Assembly: GCA_026122235.1 (NCBI GenBank)
Contig: JAOCZM010000015.1
Span: forward strand, 13,355,001 to 13,419,000
Length of the DNA stretch: 64,000 nucleotides
Direction of reading: 5' to 3'
From: Vinca minor
Lineage: Eukaryota; Streptophyta; Magnoliopsida; Gentianales; Apocynaceae
The translations under genes were made by a program, and so were the position numbers. Shown here piece after piece: positions 55,364 through 64,000 of this stretch. How positions within the stretch are numbered: the stretch's first letter is position 1; every line of letters begins with the position of its first letter. The notes beneath the pieces were generated by a model that saw only the letters and a list, made by a program, of their open reading frames with translations, ran no database searches and was not told the DNA's origin.

Positions 55364-55945
55364 AACCTAGCTAAACCACACCAGGCAAGACACTGGTTTC
55401 TCATATTCATTGGATTAAATAATTTCACACACACGCTGCAATCTTTGTGTATATTTTTTCCTTTTCTTTCACGTTCAATTCATTTTTTTCTATCAAATCT
55501 CCTCTCCCCACAGATATTGCTTCTTTTTTGCCTACTTTTGCTACTATTTTGCTTTTGCAGCTATAATTTTGTTCCTTAACTTGTTTTCTTCTGTAGGGAT
55601 CTTGCGGTATGAGTGTCCCTTTGGAGCCTGTGGATCTGTAACAATATAGCTATGTAAGTTTGATAGTGGATTGTCTGAAACAGGCTGATCTCGTCAAGTC
55701 TTTAATCTATTATACAATCTTGATGCTTCTGTGACCATGATATTTGCCAGTTTATATTACCATGTATGCTATCTTTTTCTCCTAGCTGTTTATCACTGCT
55801 AGGCAGTAGTGGATGGATCCTGAGGTGATTTGGACAGCTTAATTGGTCAAAAACCATTCAGATATGCTAAACAAATCAACATATTGCATGTGCACCTTCT
55901 TTTAATTACTATAAATATTCGAAATTTTCATATTGTTTTTGTACT
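55364..55945. other. 3' flank of RUS2
   Basis: 3'UTR-like T-rich DNA, with a possible spliced 3'UTR segment ending near 55560 or 55596 (TTTTGCAG and TTCTGTAG). No further gene. Confidence 0.4.
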
Positions 55946-56193
55946 CCCTCCATTCCCTATTAATTGTCGTTTAGGAGATATCTAGGTATCCAAATTAATT
56001 GTCGTTTAAGGTTCTTTTATTAGTTGTCAACAATTTATTTCAATTATACCCTCAACATTTCCTTTCTTTTCTTTATGATGTATTAGTGAGAGAGAGGGAA
56101 GGTGGGGTAATATTAGAAGTTTAGGTGAAAATGACAATTTCCTTAATTTTCTCAAATTGTCTAAAGAGTCTTATATTTAGGAATGGAGGGAGT
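55946..56193. mobile_element. Stowaway-like MITE ('ctccctcc' ends)
   Basis: The left end is 'tactccctccattccctatt' and the right end 'ttaggaatggagggagta'. The interior 'gttgtcaacaatttatttcaatta' is the inverse of the copy at 44146-44415 and also occurs at 56879-57159. Confidence 0.75.
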
Positions 56194-56878
56194 ATCTAAC
56201 TATATTACTGCAGTTCTTAGTGGTTATTGAAACAACCAGGAAGTCACAATGAATTGAACGTTTATTTTCTTTTGGGGGCGGCTTCAAAGTAATTCTTGAA
56301 GATAAGATGAATCCCTAAAGGTTTTGTAATTTCAAACTAAAAAGAATCATTACTGGGGACTAATTGATCTGATGGAACGAGTCATATTATCTTTTTGGGG
56401 GTAATATTTTAAGCCCAAAGTGCATTTCGTGTCATCAATTATTTGTACCGTACTTTCATTTTTCACTGTGTCATCAAACTTAATCGTTCTACAGACTGAT
56501 ACGTTGAATTCAACCGATGTGCTTTGCATGGTTCATGACGTTAACCGCTCTGAGGCAAATTTGTAGACTCTCCTTTATCACCACGGTTCCTGAACGGAAC
56601 GGGTATTTGTTCTGTATATGCAAAACGAATTTTCAGCCGTTAAATTAAATTTTTGATGTCTGAGATTAATTTAAAAAAAAACACATGTTCTCATTTTGAG
56701 AACACTTATTTTTTTGCAAAACAAAATTTGCTTTTTACAAAAAAAAAAATTCTATTCTGCATAGGAATCGGACTGCTCCCTTATTCATTGCTTACATATT
56801 TTATCATTAATGCCTCTTCTCTTGCTAGTGGAAAAAAGTAAGGCGGCTCTAACAGTACTACTACCTCCATTCCTAAAT
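56194..56878. other. Intergenic stretch, nothing recognised
   Basis: No ORF with family resemblance. One T/A-run-rich interval at about 56700-56755. Confidence 0.4.
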
Positions 56879-56908
56879 ACTCCTTCCATTCTCATTTAAT
56901 TGTCATGT

Positions 56909-56963
<55 letters not shown>

Positions 56964-57159
56964 TAATTATAATTTACATGTCTTTTAATAGGTGTCAACA
57001 ATTTATTCCAATTACATCCTCAACATATCTTTTATTGAAAAAGTGAAAGAAAATGAGGAAGGGTATTATTGGAATTGTGATGGTAATATTATTATTTGTT
57101 TAAATTCCTTAATTTTCTCAAAGTGTCCTAAATGTTCTATATTGATGAATGGAGGGAGT
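56879..57159. mobile_element. Stowaway-like MITE carrying a (TA)n microsatellite
   Basis: Ends 'tactccttccattctc' and 'attgatgaatggagggagta'. Same interior family as 55946-56193 ('aggtgtcaacaatttattccaatta'). An uninterrupted TA run of about 44 bp at 56916-56959 lies inside the left arm. Confidence 0.7.
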
Positions 57160-57378
57160 ATAAGACTTTTATGACATGTTGCGAAAATTAATAAAGCAAA
57201 AGTTAAGATGTTTTTGCTATCAAAATATCAATATTACTTTCTTAAGTAGAACTGGTGGTATACAAGTATTATTTAAGAGAGTAATATTAGTATTTTGATT
57301 ACAACAAAATCGTAATTTTATTTCATTAATTTTTGTAACATATAATGAAAGTCTTATATTTAGTAATGGAGGGAGTAT
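57160..57378. mobile_element. Stowaway-like MITE adjoining the previous one
   Basis: Begins 'agtataagacttttatgacatgttgcgaaaatt' and ends 'gaaagtcttatatttagtaatggagggagta'. It has the 'tatttaagagagtaatatta' block of the 23207-23390 family. It abuts the preceding element directly, possibly sharing a TA target. Confidence 0.7.
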
Positions 57379-57508
57379 AAAGGGGAGTATAACAGAATTA
57401 GTCGAAGAAGACACTTTCTTCTCTTTTACTAAACCGTCTTGTCGCCAACTGACGTGATCGAACAGCTAATCAGGCGAATTGGTAATTGTTCTCGCTTTAG
57501 TTGATGAT

Positions 57509-58815
57509 ATCATGGTTAGCAATGGCCCATCCGCGACCCGCCCTGCCCCGCCCCGTTTAACTCGGCCCACTTTTGAACCCGCCTAAACCCATTATGACCC
57601 ACGAGTTAAGTGGATTTTACAAACGGGGCGGGATGGGTTGTACATTCAAGAAAAATCGATCCGCCCCGCCCCGTTTGGACCCGCCCCAACCCATTTACCC
57701 CACCCTACCCCACTGGCCTAACCCACTTGCCTTTAGTAGTTTTCTTGTTTTTTTGCTGAATTGACCAGCCACACAGCCAGCCTCTGCCAAGCCATCAATT
57801 TCTTGTAACGGCTATGTTAGTATGTTACTAGTAAGTAGTAACGGCTCTTTTTTTTTTTTTTTTTAAATTTAATTTAGACAAAAACAACTTGATGCAACAA
57901 CTGGTCAAGCACTATCTAATTGGAATTATAATCATAATAGCGCCATCGATGATATATCTAGATGGATAGTGTGTTGTAACATGCCTTTTGGTGTAGCCGA
58001 AAATCCTCAATTTGTTAGAATGATGCACGGCATTCCACCGGCTTTTCAAAGAATTCCTAGATGAAGAGGTTTTTAATGAGGTTGCTGTTATATCTGATTT
58101 TTTGGTAACTTTTAAAGATGCTACTTTAATACTATCTGGCCAATATTATCCCACTCCGCATTATATTCTCCCAATTTTGTGTAACGTCGTTGATGTTTTT
58201 ATTAAGTATAGTTTGAATGATAAATTTTCACCTATGCTGTATCAAATGTTATTTAAGTTTAAAAAATACTATTGGGAAGTTCGTGTGTTGTATCACATAG
58301 CTAATTTTTTAGATCCTAGATAAAAGACGGCAAATTGTGAAAAATTTCTGAATTTTTTATACGGTAGCATGACTACTTGTGATGAAGCGGGTAAGCTAGA
58401 ATCTGAAAAAAGAACAACAGCTCATATCTTATTTTTAAGCTTTTTTCCATTTACAATAATGACATTAATAATGATGGAGCGTCTACATCTTCTACAACTC
58501 CAACAAATCAAGTGACACAAGCAATTCAAGGTGGCTTTATCTATATGTATGTCTAACTTATTTATTATGTCCAACTTAAACTCATCAAAAAAGAAGAAAA
58601 AAAAATTAACCCAACCCGCCAAATTCGCCAAACCCAACCGACCCACCCAACCCACCGGGTTAACCCGTGTCTCAGCCCACCTTTTACGAATTTTCCAAGC
58701 GGGGCGAGGTGGGTTGTTCATATTATGTTTTGGACCCAACCCGTCATGACCCATTGACTGGTCAACCCCGCCCTGAACCCGCCGGGTTAACCCATTTGCC
58801 ATTGCTAATCATGGT
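57509..58815 (+). mobile_element. hAT-superfamily transposon, internally deleted, perfect 8-bp duplication
   Basis: The element at 57517-58807 has ends TAGCAATGG and CCATTGCTA, flanked by ATCATGGT at 57509-57516 and 58808-58815. Both subterminal regions (57530-57720 and 58600-58800) are dense in ACCCGCC/CCCAACC-type short repeats, typical hAT transposase-binding regions. Transposase remnants in broken frames lie at about 57900-58060 (SRWIVCCNMPFGVAENPQFV) and 58190-58325 (LFKFKKYYWEVRVLYHIANFLDPR, the common hAT FKKYWxxxxLLYxxAxxLDPR motif). Frames are interrupted, the BED finger and the C-terminal dimerisation domain are absent, so it cannot move on its own. Confidence 0.85.
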
Positions 58816-59214
58816 AATTGTTCTCAATTTAGTTGTTATATACAAGTCATCTTATGTTGACTACTTGTGCACCGATTAACTTAGTTATAATTGATGATTA
58901 TTACCTTCAGACCCCCACTAATCATTTTTAATTAATTTTTAGGATAAAGATCTCCAATAATATTTAGGTATGCCCTAACCATCATTAAGATTTGCAATTT
59001 GGCATTACACGATCAAATACTCATTAATGCAAGACAGTATATGGGGTCGGGTATTATCTGCACGCCAAGCACATGCTCATTTTTTATTATTATTTCTTCC
59101 GTCTTAAATTGAATGTTCTCATTTTATTTTAGTTTAATCTCAAAATGAATGTTTACTATTAGTATTATTTTATTATTTTATTTTATTTTTTTAATATTTA
59201 TTGATAGAGAGGAA
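58816..59214. other. Intergenic stretch, nothing recognised
   Basis: AT-rich. It starts with a ~30-bp near-copy of the sequence left of the hAT element (see findings). No gene. Confidence 0.4.
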
Positions 59215-59335
59215 ATATCTATTAGCAAAAATAGAGGATTCAAGAAGCGGGAATTCGAACTTATGATCTCTACGTCATGAGGCCTCAGTCTTGGCGATTA
59301 GAGCAATGCATGATTGGGGTATATGATTATTAGTT
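59215..59335 (-). mobile_element. Possible tRNA-derived SINE, minus orientation
   Basis: On the minus strand the B box GTTCGAATTC (59260-59251) follows an A-box-like 'ctctaatcgccaagac' by ~35 bp, then ~30 bp of body and an A-rich tail (T-rich at 59170-59200). Short shared flanks TATTAGT are suggestive only. Confidence 0.5.
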
Positions 59336-60162
59336 AAGACTTTTATCCAAGGCTGTGGGCGGATGCATATCCATTATCCAGGCCTAATGCTCCCAAATCC
59401 ATTTAAGTTAAAAATGCGTTATTATTAGTCTCAATTTCAATGCTTTTTGTTTTTGGTGCCAAACGCAAACATTTTACATAAGTATTCACTGGCCGCTAGT
59501 GAACTTACTATTATTTTTAGTTTCAAAGACCGCCAGAAGAAGAAAAAATGCACACCTTTCTTTGACCCCTTCATTTCGCACGTTTCGCCCGCGAAACAAT
59601 GATAAGCCCTTCCTGTATCTGGCAATTTAATACTATTCCCCACTCTGCTCCACGAAATCGGTCCAGATCTAACACATGTAACAGTAAAAAAATAGTTGTT
59701 CTTTAAGATTCTGCACATGTGAATAAAATATTTACATTTTCTATTCCTATAAATAGAGAATTATATTGATGTAAAGGTATACTCATGAAATGAAATAGAA
59801 GCACTCCTACTATCCTGTCTACTTATTCTTTATTTTATATATTAATTTTGTGGTAAAATTTATTCTAGAATTTCATCAATTTCATAATATAAAACATATG
59901 AAAACGACTATAAAGACAAAAATAGTTAAAAAGGGATGGAGCATTATTATTAGTGTCCTATGTTATGAGGATCTGAACCCTAATTTACAAAAATTACGAG
60001 TAAGATACTCTACTGTTTGATGGTCTCAACAACTGCAAAGGTATTATTATTTATTATTTTGATAGGTTTTTTCTTTTTTTAAAATAAGATTTTTTTAATA
60101 GGTTGATAGAGTATTATTCTTACAAAAAAAAATAAGGTTAATTAGTAATTAATGTATGAAAG
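59336..60162. other. Intergenic stretch, unassigned open frame
   Basis: About 59437-59718 (minus) is open for 93 codons and less AT-rich, but its translation resembles no family I know and shows no splice or promoter context. Otherwise AT-rich. Confidence 0.35.
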
Positions 60163-60312
60163 ATATGTTCTGAATTCTTATTTATTTCGTGGACATCGTT
60201 TGTCTACGTGTGTATCAAAATTCGTTATGTGGATATTTTTTTCAATTATTCATATTCATGATAAATTATGATTGATTGGATATAGAAATATGAATATACA
60301 CAGATATTTTTT
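60163..60312. mobile_element. Degenerate Mutator-type MITE copy
   Basis: Contains 'tttgtctacgtgtgtatc', 'aaattatgattgattggatatag' and 'atatacacagat', the arms of the recurring ~150-bp family, with worn ends. Confidence 0.45.
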
Positions 60313-60415
60313 TTTTTGCCACATAAAAATTCTCCAATAATTAGTGCTGGATGCAGGATGTGGGGCGTCTTTCAGTAATTGCAATTGGCAAGTCCACATC
60401 GGCCAGGAATAACCC

Positions 60416-60421
60416 CACGTG
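60416..60421 (+). promoter_or_regulatory. G-box/ABRE in the MYB promoter
   Basis: CACGTG, with a second ACGT core (GCCACGTC) at about 60443-60450. Both are upstream of the TATA-like ATATATAAAG at 60476-60485. This is consistent with stress or ABA input, by motif only. Confidence 0.5.
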
Positions 60422-60569
60422 TTTATTTGACCACCTAGGCCCGCCACGTCTCTTCTGTACGTCGGACCTTCAACAATATATAAAGCATGGTCCAAGGTAG
60501 TAGTGGCCAACTTCTCCAGTCCAACCCATCTCTGCCGATCCAAGATCATCATAACCTTTCACAGGAAAG

Positions 60570-62007
60570 ATGGGGAGGGCTCCTTGCTGTGAGAATATGG
60601 GATTAAAGAAAGGGCATTGGAGTAAAGAAGAAGATCATATTCTCACTTCTTACATCAATCAACACGGCCATGAAAATTGGCGGGCTCTTCCCAAGAAATC
60701 AGGTAATTCATTCCAATGTCTAGTCAATCATAGTATTCTAGGGTGAAAATCGTATGTCATCATTCCTTTCCCTAATCCTGTCCCCAACCAATCAGAATTT
60801 ACTATATAATTATTTTTTCCAATTATATATACACAGGGTGAATTGTGATTGGTTGGAAACACACACGGGGACAGAGAATTTTTTGCATTATTCCTAAATA
60901 ATGTTAACATTTTGATTTCAAATTTTTCTTTAAATAATATTAATATTTAAATTATCAATGAATATTTAATAAACTTTTACCATTTTTACTCTCTTCTTAT
61001 TTTTTTTTTAACCATAATTTAAATTTCCAATAAGTAGTTAATGGAGATATATTAGTCTTTTGACTTTGATTCTTATTGTTTTTAAGAATTTCTTAATCTA
61101 TGTAAAAATTTGAAATGTTAACTTTATTTTAAAATAGAGAGAGTATTTAGTTAGATTGAAATTAAACGTTTTAAATTTCATATTGTAGCTTACAACTTTA
61201 ATTATACTCGAAAAATGGCAAGGGCGAGTGGCATTCTAATTTAATTTCTGGTGGCTTGCTCAGGTCTGTTGAGATGTGGAAAGAGTTGTAGACTGCGTTG
61301 GACAAACTACTTGAGACCAGACATCAAACGAGGAAATTTCACCAAGGAAGAGGAGGACACCATCATTCACTTGCATCAAGTCTTGGGAAACAGGTCTGTC
61401 AAAATTTCTTGTATATTATATGAAACTTATATTAAGTTTTTGGTTTCTTCAATTTTCGTTACATGTTATAAACGACTTTTATTAATAAATGAATATAGTA
61501 CTAATTACTGCAATTATCTTCCGTATATTGTGCAGATGGTCGGCAATTGCAGCAAGATTACCGGGACGAACAGATAATGAGATTAAAAATGTTTGGCACA
61601 CTAATCTTAAGAAGAGACTTGTTAAACAAGCAATCCCAGCTGAAACCCAAAACCAACAAATTACGAAGACGGCTGCCAAGCTTGAAATTGGTGAAGATTC
61701 AAGTGTGGCGCCGGAGATTTCTGGAAGTACTCGTTGCTCCTCATTAAGCGGCGACGTTTCGTCGTCATCGATCACCACTGCAGCGGAACCTGACCAAAAC
61801 GCGGAGATGTGTGTGATTTCAGAAAAATTGGATGAAGATTTCTGGGTAGGCGTATTTTCAAGTGAGAATTCTGGGAAGTTTAGTAGTGATGAAGAAGATG
61901 AAATGACTTATTTGGTAGAGTATAATAGAAGTGGTAGCTTTAACTCAAATAATAGGAATCATGAGGACATGGACTTCTTCTGGTCTGATCTTTTTTATGA
62001 GGGCTGA
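60570..62007 (+). CDS. R2R3-MYB transcription factor, subgroup 2 type (MYB13/14/15-like)
   Basis: Three exons, 60570-60702, 61264-61393 and 61536-62007, in phase with GT-AG borders, give 244 residues. R2 is in exons 1-2 (GRAPCCENMGLKKGHWSKEED, SGLLRCGKSCRLRWTNYLRP). R3 is in exons 2-3 (RGNFTKEEEDTIIHLHQVLG, RWSAIAARLPGRTDNEIKNV, WHTNLKKRL). Intron positions are those of most plant R2R3-MYBs. The C-terminus is Ser/acid-rich and includes EKLDEDFWVGVFSSENSG, like the subgroup 2 tail motif. Subgroup 2 factors act in cold, defence and phenylpropanoid (lignin or stilbene) regulation. The TATA box and G-box upstream look intact. Intron 1 carries a MITE (60741-60886). Confidence 0.93.
60741..60886. 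mobile_element. Mutator-type MITE copy in intron 1 of the MYB gene
   Basis: Starts GGGTGAAAATCGTATGTC and ends GGGGACAGAGAATTTTTTGC. The arms 'ccaaccaatcagaattta' and 'tgaattgtgattggttgg' are inverted copies. Flanks AGTATTCTA and ATTATTCCT are only partly alike. Confidence 0.75.
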
Positions 62008-62082
62008 GGAGTTATTACAGTTACCGGATTTCTAAAAATGTTTATCCAAAGGGAAAAAGAACGTAAAAAACTTGTAGTATTC

Positions 62083-62374
62083 TCAACTTGGATAAGGTTT
62101 GGATTTGGGTTTGGTCTCAAAATTGGTGGGAAAATATAAAATTTGACTTAGAAAATTGGCGGGAGAATTTCAAATTCAAATTTTTTTCATTCAAATATTC
62201 GTTCAAATTGAAATTTTTGAAAGAAAATTGACTGGAGCAATTCAAATTCAATTTATTTCTTTTAAAAATTTCAATTTCAACGAATATTTGAACGAAAAAA
62301 TTTGAATTTGAAATTTTCCCGCCAAGTATTTTCACACCAATTTTGAGATCAAACCAAACCTTATCCAAATAGAG
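62083..62374. mobile_element. Long-hairpin MITE, second copy of the 38133-38419 family
   Basis: Starts TCAACTTGGATAAGGTTTGG and ends CCAAACCTTATCCAAATAGA. It is a palindrome with 'caaattcaaatttttttc' / 'gaaaaaatttgaatttg' arms and 'ggcgggagaatttc' / 'gaaattttcccgcc'. It begins ~75 bp after the MYB stop codon, so it may lie in the 3'UTR. Confidence 0.75.
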
Positions 62375-63478
62375 CGTTAATGTCCCATTTGTAACCATGA
62401 CAAAAATAATGATCAAAATTGTAGTGGGATCTTCAATTTCTTATTCTTAGAATGAAAAATCATTTGTTTCAACGAAATTAATCTACCCGTTTCAATTTAA
62501 ATAACCTAGTTTTCTTTAGAGATAAGTATTTATGATATATATATTTTTTTCATTTTACCCCTAATTTAAACCAACAAGTAATGAATGATTTAACTTTCCA
62601 AACATTATAAAAGTCACTCCAACTAACATTGATATCCACTAGTTCAATAAATTTGACTTTGAATAGATGTATTTTACTCATAAATGCAGCAAATAAGAGT
62701 ATTCATTTGATGGGTTGAAATGCTCCAATACTTCTTCATCTCATTTGGATGACAAAGCGCACTATATATTTTAGTCAAAATTAATTCAGGGTGTTTTAAC
62801 CATTTTATCTAATTTTAATATAAAATTCTATATTTTCTTAATCAATGTATAAATTTAAACTATGTCACATAAATTGAAAAAGAGCGAGTAACTATTTTTT
62901 GGAATTGGAGATGGCGCCAAGACTGAAACCATTAGTAAATTATATCATTTTTTTATTATTTTTTTCCATATATAAAAAATGAAGTGATAGTTCTGATATG
63001 GATAATGTGGTGCAAAATCAGCCACATCACTATAGAGTGAGGAGAGAAATAATTTTGAGAAAATTAACCATAACAATTTCTTATTAACGTGATACGGAAC
63101 GAGATATATAATCTGGACATAGAATTTTTTATTATCCTCAAAACCTCAATCAATCAAATTAGCATCCATAGAATCTCCTTCAACCATGCAGCTTCCTTTT
63201 GGATTTGAGAGTTTTTACATAATTTCATCTTCACAGTCCATTGATATTTTCTGATGCATGAAGATTATTAAATATAAAATTTTCATGAAGCCGCTTATAT
63301 AGTAATTAAACAAAGAAAATATCAACTAGTAGCTGAATTTAATTCATGATATCAACTAATATCTTAATTTAATTCATGATTTATTTGAAAACTTGTGAAG
63401 CCTTCCCAAGATCATGAGATGCAATGAAATTGCAAATGCATAATAAAACCCCATAATAATATAATAGAGAGACACGCA
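62375..63478. other. Intergenic, 3' side of the globulin gene
   Basis: AT-rich. About 62990-63060 ('ataatgtggtgcaaaatcagccacatcactat') is a small inverted repeat related to the element at 30185-30333. At about 63322-63382 'caactartakctgaatttaattcatgat' is tandemly repeated. The 3'UTR of the globulin probably ends near 63400. Confidence 0.4.
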
Positions 63479-64000
63479 TCATTCCTCTGAAGTTGGGCTC
63501 AAAATGATAGTTTCCTGCCTACTAGACTTGAGCTTCATTGCTTGCTCCTGAGAAATCTGGTAACTCAGTGAAATCACAGAAGCTGGCATCCCTGCAAAAG
63601 CCGATGTCCTTCCCACCACAGTATTCATCATCGCATTATCATTAGTATTGAATCCAACCCATTCGAAACCTCCCTTTCCCGCTCTTTTCACCACTGCATA
63701 CCCCATCGGCACCACCACCACCTGTCCTCGCCCAAGCTGTCCGTCGAACACTTGTTGCCCTTTGTCGTTCACTATCTGAACCCGACCCTCACCCCTCGTT
63801 ACGTACACCACCCTGTGAGCATTCAAGTACCAGTGAGGTGACATGATCGCATTCTGACATCATTCATCAAAATTAATGTCCATTAGTACGTACTATATAT
63901 GTTAATTTATCGTATAATTAGTCATCGCGCTTTAAAAAATAGAAATTCAATTGTTCTTACATTATAGAGAACGCCTCTCTCAGCACTGAGTTGCAAGTAG
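63479..64000 (-). CDS. 11S globulin (legumin-type) seed storage protein, 3' part
   Basis: Two exons on the minus strand: the end of one at 64000-63961 (YLQLSAERGVLYN, then GTAAGA) and the last at 63853-63479 (NAIMSPHWYLNAHRVVYVTR onward). The junction is in phase and gives LYNNAIMSPHW, the usual legumin sequence. This is the second cupin barrel and C-terminus of the basic chain: GQLGRGQVVVVPMGYAVVKR, GGFEWVGFNTNDNAMMNT, and the tail YQISQEQAMKLKSSRQETI. Legumins are ER-synthesised, cleaved into acidic and basic chains and stored as hexamers in seed vacuoles. The acidic chain, the Asn-Gly cleavage site and the signal peptide lie beyond the right edge. No breaks are seen in this part. Confidence 0.92.

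Noticed and set aside
59437..59718. 93-codon minus-strand frame
   Set aside because: No family resemblance, a poly-Phe run from a T tract, and no regulatory context. Kept only as an unassigned open stretch.
1..64000. CRISPR arrays, operons, prophage or plasmid features
   Set aside because: The window is plant nuclear DNA with spliced genes. The repeats seen are transposons, microsatellites or the 49/39-bp array, none with spacer structure.

Overview
This window is nuclear DNA from a flowering plant, a eudicot. It is AT-rich, its genes carry GT-AG introns, and most of the intergenic space is transposon debris. The gene set is plant-specific: TGD1, a PHT1 phosphate transporter, RUS2, AP2/ERF factors, an R2R3-MYB and an 11S seed globulin. 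An asterid is plausible (2OG dioxygenase and 11S globulin styles), but the species cannot be fixed from the sequence alone.

Layout. 1-702 is the end of a CACTA transposon. 4814-6643 is a wrecked 2-oxoglutarate dioxygenase (2OGD) gene on the minus strand, broken by a frameshift, missing parts and a small hAT-like insertion. 7723-8223 is a LINE-type RNase H relic and 8317-9783 a long-TIR MULE with a SINE nested in it. 10452-11644 is TGD1 (minus, two exons). 13571-14183 is an ATL-type ubiquitin-ligase relic that has lost its RING. 14422-14560 is a stray last exon of a second 2OGD, followed by the intact four-exon 2OGD at 16254-17470. Two short group-IX ERFs lie at 23973-24398 (+) and 28902-29327 (-), with a truncated LINE and a small LTR element (TRIM-like) between them. 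29600-42500 holds no supported gene: hairpin and Mutator-type elements, SINEs, and a probable gypsy solo LTR carrying a two-unit tandem array. 42750-43469 is an ERF1-like gene. 48737-50380 is a PHT1 transporter with a 5'UTR intron and a P1BS-like site. 51684-55363 is RUS2 in nine exons. 57517-58807 is an internally deleted hAT element. 60570-62007 is an R2R3-MYB of the MYB13/14/15 type. 63479-64000 is the 3' part of an 11S globulin gene running off the right edge.

The genes do not form one pathway. The themes are a decayed tandem group of 2OGDs, three stress-type ERFs plus one MYB, and single housekeeping or transport genes. The most striking content is the density of mobile elements with clear target-site duplications (TSDs). 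These include at least five tRNA-derived SINEs, one of them only 74 bp long; several Mutator-like elements with 9-10 bp duplications, including a recurring ~150-bp family; hAT-type MITEs with 8-bp duplications; and hairpin families present in two copies. All calls come from reading the sequence. No database search was possible.
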